From: Pseudomonas sp. C1C7
Lineage (GTDB): Bacteria; Pseudomonadota; Gammaproteobacteria; Pseudomonadales; Pseudomonadaceae
Assembly: GCF_013359595.1 (NCBI RefSeq)
Contig: NZ_JABFMP010000025.1
Span: 45,097-109,096 of the forward strand
Length of the DNA stretch: 64,000 nucleotides
Direction: 5' to 3'
Part shown: piece after piece, positions 1 to 8,035 of the stretch
Numbering within the stretch: the first letter of the stretch is position 1
Layout: each line of letters starts with the position of its first letter
Notes under the pieces: model-generated
Database searches by the model: none
The model's input: the letters and a program-made list of their open reading frames with translations, nothing else
Told to the model about the DNA's origin: nothing
Program-made: the position numbers and the translations under genes

Positions 1-1378
1 GCCCCTGCTGACCACAGTGAGTGCGCTGGTCATGCGTGGCCGCCGTTTCACCCTCGCCCATGTCGGCGATTGCCGGGTCTATCGCTGGCACGCCGATCAG
101 TTGCAGCGGGTCAGCGAGGACCATGTGTGGGATCAACCGGGCATGCAGCACGTACTCAAGCGCGCGCTGGGGCTCGATCAGCATCTGGTGCTGGATTTTC
201 TCGACGGTGAACTGCGGGTCGACGAGAGCTTCGTGCTGCTCAGCGACGGGGTCTGGGCGGTGCTGGGCGATACCGCGATTGCGGCGATCCTGCGCGATCA
301 ACCCGATCTCGACAGCGCTGCGCAGACCTTGGTGAATGCGGCGCACCTGGCCGGCAGCCAGGACAACGCCAGCGCCATGCTGGTGCGGGTCGATGCCCTG
401 GGGGAAACCAGCATCGGCGATGCGCTGATTCATTTGCAGCAATGGCCACTGCCGCCGGCGCTGAAACCCGGCCAGGACTTCGAAGGCTGGAAAGTCGAAA
501 GCATTGTCGGCCAGAGCCAGCAATCGCTGCTGTATCGGGTGCGAGATGCCCAGCAACAACCCTGGCTGCTGAAAACCCTGCCCGGCGCTCTGCGCGATGA
601 TCATCTGGCCGGGCAAGCGCTGCTGTCGGAGGAATGGTTTCTCAAGCGGGTTGCGAGCCGGCATTTTCCTGAAGTCCATGCGGCCGGTCAGCGTCAGCAT
701 TTGTACTACGTGATGCGGGAATATTCCGGCGCCACTTTGGCGCAGCTGTTTGCGCAGAGCGGACCGTTGCCGCTGGCTCAGTGGCAGGAGTTGGCCGAAC
801 GCCTGCTCAAGGCGGTCGGTCTGCTGCATCGGCGGCAGATCCTGCATCGCGACATCAAGCCGGAGAACCTGCTGCTGGGGGACGACGGCGAATTGCGCCT
901 GCTGGATTTCGGCCTGGCCTGGTGCCCGGGCCTGTCCGAAGACCAGCCCTCTACCCTGCCCGGCACCCCGAGCTATATCGCGCCGGAAGGGTTTCGCGGT
1001 GACAAGCCGGCGCCGCAGCAGGACCTGTATGCGGTGGGCGTGACTCTGTATTTCCTGCTTACCGGGCACTACCCCTATGGCGAAATCGAAGCCTTCCAGC
1101 GTCCGCGTTTCGGCGTGCCGGTGAATCCCAGCCGCTATCGCCCGGATCTGCCGGAATGGCTGACCCAGAGCCTTGAACGCGCGGTGGCGGCGGATCCGGC
1201 CCAACGCTTTGAAACGGCGGAGGAATGGTTGCTGCTGATGGAACAAGGGGAGCGCCGCAGTCTGAACGTACGCCCCCGGCCCCTGCTGGAACGCGAGCCG
1301 CTGAAGGTCTGGCGAGCGCTGGCGTTGGGGTCGTTGTTGATCAATCTGGCGCTGTTGTTTGCGCTGTTTCATGGCTGA
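1..1378 (+). CDS. Bifunctional PP2C phosphatase / Ser-Thr protein kinase (5' partial)
   Basis: The reading frame is open to the left edge, so the true start lies outside the window; a GTG at 17 is inside the phosphatase domain. The N-terminal part is a PP2C-type phosphatase: metal-binding blocks HVGDCRVYRW, LLSDGVW and SQDNAS are visible. The C-terminal part is a Hanks-type kinase with HRDIKPEN (catalytic loop), DFG and the APE block, followed by a terminal hydrophobic segment (about the last 23 residues) that should anchor it in the inner membrane. Such fusions in Pseudomonas sit beside nitrate assimilation genes, and the next gene, cobA, supplies siroheme precursor for nitrite reductase, which suggests a role in that pathway. 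Its substrates cannot be told from sequence. Confidence 0.9.
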   Translation, partial: PLLTTVSALVMRGRRFTLAHVGDCRVYRWHADQLQRVSEDHVWDQPGMQHVLKRALGLDQHLVLDFLDGELRVDESFVLLSDGVWAVLGDTAIAAILRDQPDLDSAAQTLVNAAHLAGSQDNASAMLVRVDALGETSIGDALIHLQQWPLPPALKPGQDFEGWKVESIVGQSQQSLLYRVRDAQQQPWLLKTLPGALRDDHLAGQALLSEEWFLKRVASRHFPEVHAAGQRQHLYYVMREYSGATLAQLFAQSGPLPLAQWQELAERLLKAVGLLHRRQILHRDIKPENLLLGDDGELRLLDFGLAWCPGLSEDQPSTLPGTPSYIAPEGFRGDKPAPQQDLYAVGVTLYFLLTGHYPYGEIEAFQRPRFGVPVNPSRYRPDLPEWLTQSLERAVAADPAQRFETAEEWLLLMEQGERRSLNVRPRPLLEREPLKVWRALALGSLLINLALLFALFHG

Positions 1379-1417
1379 CGGCTGGCCATGACGAATTTTC
1401 CAAATGAGGACAACACG

Positions 1418-2179
1418 ATGAACGCAAAAGTCTGGCTGGTCGGTGCAGGACCTGGTGATCCGGAACTGCTGACGCTCAAAGCCGTGCGAGCGATGAGAGA
1501 AGCGGATGTCGTGCTGATCGATGATCTGGTCAATGACGCGGTCCTTGAGCATTGTGGCAATGCGCGGATCATCCCCGTGGGCAAACGCGGCGGCTGCCGC
1601 TCGACGCCGCAGGAATTCATCCATCGCTTGATGCTGCGTTACGCGCGCCAGGGCAAATGCGTGGTGCGGCTCAAGGGCGGTGATCCGTGCATTTTCGGGC
1701 GTGGTGGCGAGGAAGCGGAGTGGTTGCGTGAGCGTGGGGTCGAAGTGGAGCTGGTCAATGGCATCACGGCCGGGCTCGCGGGCGCCACGCAATGCGATAT
1801 TCCGCTGACACTGCGCGGGGTGGCGCGGGGCGTGACGCTGGTGACGGCCCATACCCAGGACGGCAGCAGCCTGAACTGGCGGGCGCTGGCGCAGGGTGGG
1901 ACGACCCTGGTGATCTACATGGGCGTGGCCAAACTCGGGGAAATCCGTGAGCAGCTGCTGGCTGGCGGGATGACGGCGGATACGCCGGTGGCGATGATCG
2001 AAAACGCTTCGCTGCCCCATCAGCGGGAGTGCCGCAGCGATCTGACCGCCATGGAAAAAGATGCCCTGGCCTTCGAACTGAAAAGCCCGGCGATCCTGGT
2101 GATCGGCGAAGTCGCCGCAGAAAAGATCAAAAGATCGCAGCCTTCGGCAGCGCCTACATTGGAGTGCGTAGGCCTGTAG
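1418..2179 (+). CDS. cobA: Uroporphyrinogen-III C-methyltransferase (SUMT)
   Basis: It transfers two methyl groups from SAM to uroporphyrinogen III, giving precorrin-2, the branch point to siroheme and cobalamin. Visible family features: N-terminal VGAGPGDPELLT, the LKGGDPCIFGRGGEE block and a VTAHT segment. The ATG at 1418 is chosen because GAGGA lies 6-8 bases upstream; an in-frame ATG at 1388 adds ten residues and lacks a binding site. The gene lies 39 bases after the kinase/phosphatase and probably shares its transcript, fitting siroheme supply for assimilatory nitrite reductase. The last 18 or so codons are odd: they are encoded by an intergenic repeat (2124-2158), so the C-terminal tail is not family sequence. 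Confidence 0.93.
   Translation: MNAKVWLVGAGPGDPELLTLKAVRAMREADVVLIDDLVNDAVLEHCGNARIIPVGKRGGCRSTPQEFIHRLMLRYARQGKCVVRLKGGDPCIFGRGGEEAEWLRERGVEVELVNGITAGLAGATQCDIPLTLRGVARGVTLVTAHTQDGSSLNWRALAQGGTTLVIYMGVAKLGEIREQLLAGGMTADTPVAMIENASLPHQRECRSDLTAMEKDALAFELKSPAILVIGEVAAEKIKRSQPSAAPTLECVGL
2124..2158 (+). repeat. Intergenic repeat, family A (partial copy), inside the cobA 3' end
   Basis: Contains the core GATCGCAGCCTTCGGCAG seen again, alone or as inverted pairs, at 12363-12453, 17725-17811, 35685-35774 and 43227-43290. Here a single arm is read in frame as the end of cobA. Confidence 0.8.
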
Positions 2180-2203
2180 GAGCGAGCATGCTCGCTCCTA
2201 CAG
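2174..2203. repeat. 30-bp perfect palindrome overlapping the cobA stop
   Basis: Arms CTGTAGGAGCGAGCA / TGCTCGCTCCTACAG form a perfect inverted repeat, a short REP-like unit. It could form a hairpin at the end of the cobA transcript. No T-run follows. Confidence 0.75.
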
Positions 2204-2233
2204 GGACGGCGCCTCACCAAATCGCAGGCAAAG

Positions 2234-2259
2234 AAAAGCCCGGCATAAGCCGGGCTTTT
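2234..2259. terminator. Bidirectional intrinsic terminator between cobA and oprF
   Basis: An 11-bp stem AAAAGCCCGGC / GCCGGGCTTTT with loop ATAA. The A-run on one side and T-run on the other make it functional on both strands, so it serves oprF (minus) and cobA (plus). Confidence 0.9.
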
Positions 2260-2277
2260 CTCAAAGCGGCGAGCTAA

Positions 2278-3309
2278 TTACTTAGCTTGGGCTTCAACCT
2301 GCGCTTCTACGCGACGGTTTACAGCGCGGCCAGCTTCAGTGGCGTTGTCAGCAACTGGGCGGGATTCGCCGTAGCCAACGGACTGAACGCGGGACGATTC
2401 AACACCGTACTGGTTGGTCAGAACCTGCTTGACGGCGGCAGCGCGACGCTCGGACAGTTTCTGGTTGTAAGCGTCAGGACCGACGGAGTCAGTGTGACCT
2501 TCAACAGTAGTGGTGGTGGATGGGTACTGCTTCATGAAGTCAGCCAGGTTCTTGATGTCAGCGTAGCTGTTTGGCTTGACGACCGACTTGTCGAAGTCGA
2601 ACTTCACGTCCAGCTCTACACGAACAACTTCAGCAACTGCTGGGCAGCCATCAGCGTCAACGGTTACGTTGGCTGGGGTGTCCGGGCACTTGTCGACGTT
2701 GTCGCAAACGCCGTCGTTGTCGCTGTCGGAGCAGACTTCTGGAGCTGGAACTGGAGCAGCGGCTGGCTTGGAGCCGCCACCGAAGTTCACACCGATACCG
2801 ACGCTAGGAGCCCACTCGGTGTCGCCCTTGTCGATGTTGTACTGAGCTTCAACGCCGGCACGGGCGTAGAAGTTCTCGGTGAAGTACAGCTTGGCACCGC
2901 CGCCAACGTTGGCGAAGGTGGAGCGGTCACGACCGCCTTTGCCGTTCTGACCGATGCTCTGATCGGAGAAACCAGCCGATACGTATGGACGGACCATGTC
3001 GCCTGGGTTGTTGAAGTGGTACAGAGCGTCCAGAGCGGTGTTGGCGCCCTTGATGTTACGACCGTCGTCGGAACGCACGTTGTGCACTTCGTCGTAGCCC
3101 AGACGCAGTTCTACGTCGTCGGTCAGGAAGTAACCAACGGAACCGCCGAACAGGTTGCCGTTGTTCTTGAAGTTACGAGCGCTGTCGAACTGTTCTTTCT
3201 TTGCGAAGCCTTCGATTTCAACTGCGCCTTGGCCCTGTGCCAGAGCGCCGAACGAAGTGGCGGCAATAAGAGAACCAATGGCCAAGCCCAAGGTGTTTTT
3301 CAGTTTCAT
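2278..3309 (-). CDS. oprF: Major outer-membrane porin OprF
   Basis: 343 residues, usual for OprF. An N-terminal signal peptide ends near ALAQG. Residues to about 180 form the OmpA-type beta-barrel. A linker follows with four cysteines (CSDSDNDGVCDNVDKC...GC) and Asp-rich repeats, then the C-terminal OmpA peptidoglycan-binding domain (about 230-340) with GHTDS and the LSERRA block. The protein is the main non-specific porin and ties outer membrane to cell wall. It lies downstream of sigX with a gap of 107 bases. The known dependence of oprF on SigX in Pseudomonas suits this arrangement. A terminator follows directly. Confidence 0.98.
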   Translation of the reverse strand: MKLKNTLGLAIGSLIAATSFGALAQGQGAVEIEGFAKKEQFDSARNFKNNGNLFGGSVGYFLTDDVELRLGYDEVHNVRSDDGRNIKGANTALDALYHFNNPGDMVRPYVSAGFSDQSIGQNGKGGRDRSTFANVGGGAKLYFTENFYARAGVEAQYNIDKGDTEWAPSVGIGVNFGGGSKPAAAPVPAPEVCSDSDNDGVCDNVDKCPDTPANVTVDADGCPAVAEVVRVELDVKFDFDKSVVKPNSYADIKNLADFMKQYPSTTTTVEGHTDSVGPDAYNQKLSERRAAAVKQVLTNQYGVESSRVQSVGYGESRPVADNATEAGRAVNRRVEAQVEAQAK

Positions 3310-3416
3310 CCGTTAAATCCCCATCTGGTGATTGTGAAGCAGTCCCGCAAACCGGGGGACAACTCGGCGGCAATTCTATCAGAACTTGCCTACACGTAAG
3401 AGATATTTGCGCCGAA

Positions 3417-4007
3417 CTAAGTTTCGGCAATGCCTGCAAATTTCTCACGCAATTTATCTAGAGCACGTTTGTACCGCATTTTTGTTGCGCTCAAGCCCAT
3501 GTGCATGATGTCTGCGATCTCCTGAAACTCCAGCTCTGCGACAAATCGTAGCACCAGAATTTCGCGGTCAATCGGGTTCACATACACCAACCAGCGATCA
3601 AGTCCGCCCTTCTCCTCGGGTTTCGGCGCCTTTTCCTCGGACGCTTCTTCGAGGGGGTCAAGACTCAACGCGTCCATCAAGCGACGCTTTCGCCGTTCTT
3701 TCCGATACTGCGTGATGCATTCGTTGTACGTGATGCTATATAGCCATGTCTTGAACTTCGACTTGCCCTCGAAGTTCTTCAAGCCATACAACACCTTCAA
3801 CATCACTTCCTGACAGACATCATCTGCGTCGCGATCGTTCCCGAGATATCGTGCACAGACGTTAAATAATGTTCGCTGGTAACGCCGCATCAGTTCTTCA
3901 TAGGCGCGCGTTACGTGAAACAGCTCGGTATGCGAGCGCGCGACCAACTCCTCATCAGAGAGCTCGCGGGGGTCATAGCGCGTGGATAGCGGTTGGGCTT
4001 TATTCAA
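3417..4007 (-). CDS. sigX: ECF sigma factor SigX
   Basis: 196 residues with sigma region 2 (DADDVCQEVMLKVLYGL and the -10 recognition part FKTWLYSITYNECITQYRK) and region 4 (LEFQEIADIMHMGLSATKM). In Pseudomonas SigX controls oprF, membrane fluidity and fatty-acid genes. No anti-sigma factor is seen next to it. The mechanosensitive-channel-like CmpX is upstream, and this order (crfX, cmpX, sigX, oprF) is the conserved genus arrangement. Confidence 0.97.
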   Translation of the reverse strand: MNKAQPLSTRYDPRELSDEELVARSHTELFHVTRAYEELMRRYQRTLFNVCARYLGNDRDADDVCQEVMLKVLYGLKNFEGKSKFKTWLYSITYNECITQYRKERRKRRLMDALSLDPLEEASEEKAPKPEEKGGLDRWLVYVNPIDREILVLRFVAELEFQEIADIMHMGLSATKMRYKRALDKLREKFAGIAET

Positions 4008-4098
4008 AACAAGTCGGGCCGACAGTCAGGTCAATGTCCGCCGCAGCCGGCATCAGCAGGCATTTTTGCGGCGGCATACATTAGCAGGATTTGCCGGG

Positions 4099-4929
4099 TT
4101 AGCGGCTACTCACATGCTGCTCGAGGAGGATCCGATTGGAAAGAGAGACTAGCTCACCCTCATCCGTCAGCAATGTGGTTTTAACCGTGCCGATCTCCTC
4201 GATCTGCCCTTCGACCTCTCCAACTCGCACTTGTTGCCCTACCTGGTACAACTCACGCACATAGATTCCCGCAAGAATCTGACCGGCAATTTCCCGGCTT
4301 CCCAACCCCATGGCCAGCGCAACCGCCAGACCAACGGTAATCAAAACGATCACGATAACGTGGTTGAGCAGGTCAGTCTTGACCTCCAACTGACTGATCG
4401 CGACCGAAATACTGATGATGATGACCAGCCCCTGGGCGATTCGGCCCAAACCGGAAGCGTAGTCCAGTCCCACGCCTTCCGCCGCGCCACGCACCAGGCC
4501 GTTGGCCAATTGCGCCAGCAAAACACCGACCAGCAGCACCAGCGCGGCGCCAAATACCTTCGGCAAATACAGCGCCAGCATGTCCAGCGTAGCCGAAACC
4601 CGCTCAAGGCCAAGGGATTCAGCGGCGGAAACCAGGAAAATAAGCAGAACGAACCAGTAGACGATCTTGCCGATCAGGGTCGAAATCGGCACCTGCAGAC
4701 CGGCACGGGACATCAGTTTGGTCAGGCCGGTACCGCCCATCAGGCGATCGAGGCCCAGTTTGGCCAGCAATTTGGACAGCAGCGTGTCCAAAAGCTTGGC
4801 CACGACGAAACCCAGCAGCAGCACGACCAGTGCGCCAAACAGGTTTGGAATGAAGTTCGCAACCTTGGTCCATAGCGCAGTCATTGCAGTGACGAGGCTC
4901 TGTGTCCAGAGATCAAGTTCCATATTCAA
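4099..4929 (-). CDS. cmpX: CmpX, conserved inner-membrane protein of the mechanosensitive channel type
   Basis: 276 residues with several hydrophobic segments: about residues 25-45 (FGALVVLLLGFVVAKLL), 85-105, 120-145 and 165-205. After them comes a small soluble C-terminal part of the MscS-like beta type (VGQQVRVGEVEGQIEEIG, TVKTTLLTDEGELVSLSNRILL). In Pseudomonas CmpX influences sigX activity and membrane stress signalling. Its start codon overlaps the crfX stop by four bases (4926-4929), implying translational coupling. Confidence 0.92.
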   Translation of the reverse strand: MNMELDLWTQSLVTAMTALWTKVANFIPNLFGALVVLLLGFVVAKLLDTLLSKLLAKLGLDRLMGGTGLTKLMSRAGLQVPISTLIGKIVYWFVLLIFLVSAAESLGLERVSATLDMLALYLPKVFGAALVLLVGVLLAQLANGLVRGAAEGVGLDYASGLGRIAQGLVIIISISVAISQLEVKTDLLNHVIVIVLITVGLAVALAMGLGSREIAGQILAGIYVRELYQVGQQVRVGEVEGQIEEIGTVKTTLLTDEGELVSLSNRILLEQHVSSR

Positions 4930-5174
4930 TCAGCCTTATCAGCAGTGCGAGCGTTAGGTTTACGGAGACGGGACACCGGCGCCACATGGGCCGAGCCATT
5001 ATTGAGGGCGATCATCAAAGCGGGCAGCCAGCGGCCCAGCAGACTGAACAGATCGCCGGCGCCGACCTGGCGGTTGGCGGTTTTCAGTACGCGGCCAAGG
5101 CACGCATCCTCGTCGCGGGTGGACGGGTCGGCCTTGAGCATGTCACGCAAAGACTGTTCAAACGGATCGTGCAT
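4926..5174 (-). CDS. crfX: CrfX, small conserved protein upstream of cmpX
   Basis: 82 residues from the ATG at 5174. A GTG two codons upstream (5180) is possible, but GAGAGG lies at the right distance from the ATG. Charged N-terminus (MHDPFEQSLRDMLKAD) and one moderately hydrophobic stretch (LFSLLGRWLPALMIAL). The name rests on position in the conserved crfX-cmpX-sigX-oprF group and general sequence character. Its biochemical role is not known to me. Confidence 0.85.
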   Translation of the reverse strand: MHDPFEQSLRDMLKADPSTRDEDACLGRVLKTANRQVGAGDLFSLLGRWLPALMIALNNGSAHVAPVSRLRKPNARTADKAD

Positions 5175-5237
5175 ACGCACCTCTCGTGATGTCTGTGAAA
5201 GACGCGGTCAAATTTGGTCGGGTCACAAGGTTTACAT

Positions 5238-6233
5238 TCAAACCCAGCGCAAACGTCGGAATATCCACCACTGTCCGAGCGCCACCGCGATCATCAGCAG
5301 GCAGGCGACAAGGAAGCCATATGGACTTCCGGATAAAGGAATGCCCCCAACGTTGATCCCCAAAAGACCGGTCAAAAAACTCATCGGCAAAAAAATCCCG
5401 GTGATGATCCCGAAGCGATACATGGTGCGGTTCATGCGCACGCTCAATCTTCGGTCTTCAGCCTCCAGGACCAGCCCCACGCGCTCGCGCGTTAACTCAA
5501 GCTCCTCTAAATAGCGGGTCAGGCTGTTGTTCAATTCGTTCCAATAGTCCCCGTCGTCCTCAACGAACCAGGGCAACTTGATCCGTGTCAGCTGACCGAA
5601 AATATCCCGCTGCGGAGCGAGAAACCGCTTCAACGCAGCAGCCCGGCGCCGGATCTGCAAAACCTCTCCATGTTCAGGTGTATACCGTTCGTCGGCATCC
5701 AGCTTTTCCTCTTCGCCATCGACCACTTCCGAGAGGCAGCTGACCAGATCCTGGACCTTGTTGGTCAGGTACTGCGCCATATAGAGGATGATTTCCGACG
5801 CGGTTTTCGGTCCCTTGCCGGCTTCCAGCTGCGCCAGCAGTTCTTCGGTGGCGCGCAACGGACGCAAACGCAGCGAAATCACGCGCTGGGCGGAACCGAA
5901 GATCCGTACCGAGACCATGTCTTCAGGCTCGGCCCCCGGATTGAGGTTCACACCGCGCAAAAATAGCAGCAGTTCGCTGTCGGAAAGCTGTAAGAGACGC
6001 GGGCGGGTGTTTTCTTCCAGCAACAGGTCGCAGCTGAATTCGCTCAGACCACTGGATTTGCGCAGCCAGGTCTGGGTTTGCGGATGACTGCGATCCCAGT
6101 GCAGCCACAGGCTTTCATGGGCCTGCAGCTGCAGATCGTCGAGTTCTGTCCGGGCTATCGAACGCGCACCGCCTTTGCCGTCCAGCACCAGGGCGTGGAC
6201 CAATCCCCACTGCGCGTTTTCTTCCTCGAACAT
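5238..6233 (-). CDS. zntB: CorA-family zinc/magnesium transporter (ZntB-like)
   Basis: 331 residues from the ATG at 6233; the other ATG at 6239 touches its AAGGA, whereas 6233 has proper spacing. A long acidic, helical cytoplasmic domain is followed by two C-terminal membrane helices (FGIITGIFLPMSFLTGLLGIN and GFLVACLLMIAVALGQWWIF). The GIN between them is the G-x-N selectivity motif of CorA. ZntB-like members move Zn2+ while true CorA moves Mg2+, and sequence alone does not settle the ion. It is separated from crfX by 63 bases and read in the same direction. Confidence 0.85.
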   Translation of the reverse strand: MFEEENAQWGLVHALVLDGKGGARSIARTELDDLQLQAHESLWLHWDRSHPQTQTWLRKSSGLSEFSCDLLLEENTRPRLLQLSDSELLLFLRGVNLNPGAEPEDMVSVRIFGSAQRVISLRLRPLRATEELLAQLEAGKGPKTASEIILYMAQYLTNKVQDLVSCLSEVVDGEEEKLDADERYTPEHGEVLQIRRRAAALKRFLAPQRDIFGQLTRIKLPWFVEDDGDYWNELNNSLTRYLEELELTRERVGLVLEAEDRRLSVRMNRTMYRFGIITGIFLPMSFLTGLLGINVGGIPLSGSPYGFLVACLLMIAVALGQWWIFRRLRWV

Positions 6234-6254
6234 CCGCATTCCTTCTGTCAGTTC

Positions 6255-6746
6255 TTACTCAGGCATTTTCAGCGGGCTTGGCGAGATGATCACGCCGTTG
6301 TTGTCCGCATAAATGTAGTGGCCCGGGTGGAAAGTCACCCCGGCAAAGGTGACGGCAACGTTCAGGTCGCCGATGCCGCGCTTGTCGGTTTTCATCGGGT
6401 GGCTGGCCAGCGCCTGGACGCCCAGGTCGGTTTGCGCGATGACGTCGACGTCACGGATGCAACCGTAGATCACCAGCCCTTCCCAACCGTTTTTCGCGGC
6501 CTTCTCGGCGAGCATGTCGCCCAGCAGCGCGCGACGCAGGGAGCCGCCGCCATCGACCACCAGTACCTTGCCCTTGCCCTGGAGTTCGACCTGTTCCTTG
6601 ACCAGCGAGTTGTCTTCGAAACATTTGATGGTCACGATTTCGCCGCCGAACGAATCACGGCCGCCGAAATTGCTGAACATCGGTTCCAGCACCTGCACCA
6701 GCTCCGGATAGGCGTCGCACAGGTCAGGCGTGAGGTAATGGATCAT
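6255..6746 (-). CDS. rraA: RraA-family protein (RNase E regulator / HMG aldolase fold)
   Basis: 163 residues, full length for the family. Visible: FGGEIVTIKCFEDNSLVKE near the N-terminus, the VVDGGGSLRRALLGDMLAEKA block and GCIRDVDVI. These glycine-rich and R-D residues form the pyruvate/metal site in the aldolase branch. Members either bind RNase E or act as 4-hydroxy-4-methyl-2-oxoglutarate aldolases. Pseudomonas copies are annotated both ways. It ends 21 bases before the zntB-like start and may be co-transcribed with it. Confidence 0.88.
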   Translation of the reverse strand: MIHYLTPDLCDAYPELVQVLEPMFSNFGGRDSFGGEIVTIKCFEDNSLVKEQVELQGKGKVLVVDGGGSLRRALLGDMLAEKAAKNGWEGLVIYGCIRDVDVIAQTDLGVQALASHPMKTDKRGIGDLNVAVTFAGVTFHPGHYIYADNNGVIISPSPLKMPE

Positions 6747-6883
6747 CGAGAAACTCCTGTAAAGAGGAAGAAAGCACGAACATCATTGATGATTCGATCA
6801 TCGAAAATGACCAGAACAGCTCAAACCGTCATATCTTAGCCTCAAGCCGACCAGAGCGAAATGCCTCTGTTAGAGCCTCCAGC

Positions 6884-7873
6884 TTAGATTGCCGTGGCCA
6901 CGTCCGCCTGCTCACCCAGCAATGGGGTGTGCTGATCCGCCAGCCAGCGGGCTGCCAGTGGCCAGACTTCGGCCTGTGCCGCCTTGCTGACCAGCATCTC
7001 TACATGCCCGAAATTCTCGGTAAAACCCTGCTCACGCCCCAGGTTGATGAACTGCTTGTGCTCAGAGCCCAACTGATCGAACAGCTTGCGGCACGCCCAG
7101 GCCGGATCCTGATGATCCCCCGCCGCACTCACCGCCAGTACCGGTAGCTGGACCTCGGCCAGGCCGGCCCACCAATCCTTGTCGGCATCGCCAAAGCGCC
7201 CGAACAGGCCGAACCAGCGCATGCTCTCAAGCGCCAGGCCGATGGGCTCGTCTTCCGGCCCACGCTTGAGCCGGGACCCGGACAGCTGGGCGAAACGCTT
7301 GAGAATGAAGCGCCCGCTCCACTCCACCGGCGGGATCTTCAACGGCCAGTAGGTGCGGCTGACCTGAGTGCCGAAAAACGCCACGGACGCCACCACCGGC
7401 TCGCCGATGTATTGACCACCCAAGGCTGCGGCCAGGGTGATGCCGCCCAGCGAATGGCCGATCCAGTGCGGGATCTGGCCGCTCTGCTCGCGAACGAAGG
7501 CGCCAATGGCCGGCAGATCGTAGCGCGCGTAGTCGGCGACGCGGTTCTTGCGGTAGTCCAGGTTGCGCTGGGACAGGCCGTGGCCGCGCATTTCCGGAAT
7601 CCACACGTCGTATCCCAGCCGCGTCAGATGCGCGCCCAGGCCCAGGCCTTTGGGGGAAAACCAGAAGCGTCGGTTGGAAAAGCTGCCGTGCAGCAGGATC
7701 ACCGGCACGCCGCGCACCGCTGGCTCATCGGCCATGCCCAGGCGCGTCACCGCGATTTCGACGCTGGCGTCAGGGCTGTTCGCGGGTTTCAAACGATAGA
7801 CATCTTCGCTCAGATCACCGCGTCGTTCGGCGCTGATCAGGGCGACAGGAAATAGGTTGCTGCTGCTTTGCAT
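6884..7873 (-). CDS. Alpha/beta-hydrolase
   Basis: 329 residues from the ATG at 7873 (AAGAG close upstream; a GTG at 7885 is the alternative). HGSFSNRRFW supplies the oxyanion-hole region, GHSLGG the nucleophile serine, and GHVEML near the C-terminus the catalytic histidine. No signal peptide is obvious. The substrate is unknown. It may be an esterase or a depolymerase-like enzyme. It sits downstream of ppsA but behind the ppsA terminator, so it is either expressed by read-through or from its own weak promoter. Confidence 0.82.
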   Translation of the reverse strand: MQSSSNLFPVALISAERRGDLSEDVYRLKPANSPDASVEIAVTRLGMADEPAVRGVPVILLHGSFSNRRFWFSPKGLGLGAHLTRLGYDVWIPEMRGHGLSQRNLDYRKNRVADYARYDLPAIGAFVREQSGQIPHWIGHSLGGITLAAALGGQYIGEPVVASVAFFGTQVSRTYWPLKIPPVEWSGRFILKRFAQLSGSRLKRGPEDEPIGLALESMRWFGLFGRFGDADKDWWAGLAEVQLPVLAVSAAGDHQDPAWACRKLFDQLGSEHKQFINLGREQGFTENFGHVEMLVSKAAQAEVWPLAARWLADQHTPLLGEQADVATAI

Positions 7874-7885
7874 AATCTCTTGCAC

Positions 7886-7917
7886 AAAAAAGGGCGGCTT
7901 CCGGAGGAGCCCGCCCT
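7886..7917 (-). terminator. Intrinsic terminator on the ppsA transcript
   Basis: Read on the minus strand, AGGGCGG ... CCGCCCT forms the stem, followed by a run of T. It lies after ppsA and the repeat at 7944-8013 and only 12 bases before the hydrolase start codon. Confidence 0.8.
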
Positions 7918-7943
7918 ACTTCAATCTCTAAAAACGGCAACTC

Positions 7944-8013
7944 CCGTAGGAGCACAGCTTGCTGGCGATGGCGATTCTGAAGACGCCATCGCGGGCAAGC
8001 CTTGCTCCTACAG
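7944..8013. repeat. Intergenic inverted repeat, family B variant
   Basis: Outer arms CCGTAGGAGCA / TGCTCCTACAG enclose inner arms around GGCGATGGCG / CGCCATCGCGGGCAAG. It lies between ppsA and its terminator. Confidence 0.7.
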
Positions 8014-8035
8014 GGAGCGAGCCGTTCACACTCGA

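Noticed and set aside
2287..3399. 370-codon plus-strand frame opposite oprF
   Set aside because: Complete antisense of the porin gene. Codon bias of oprF leaves the opposite frame open; residues show no domain.
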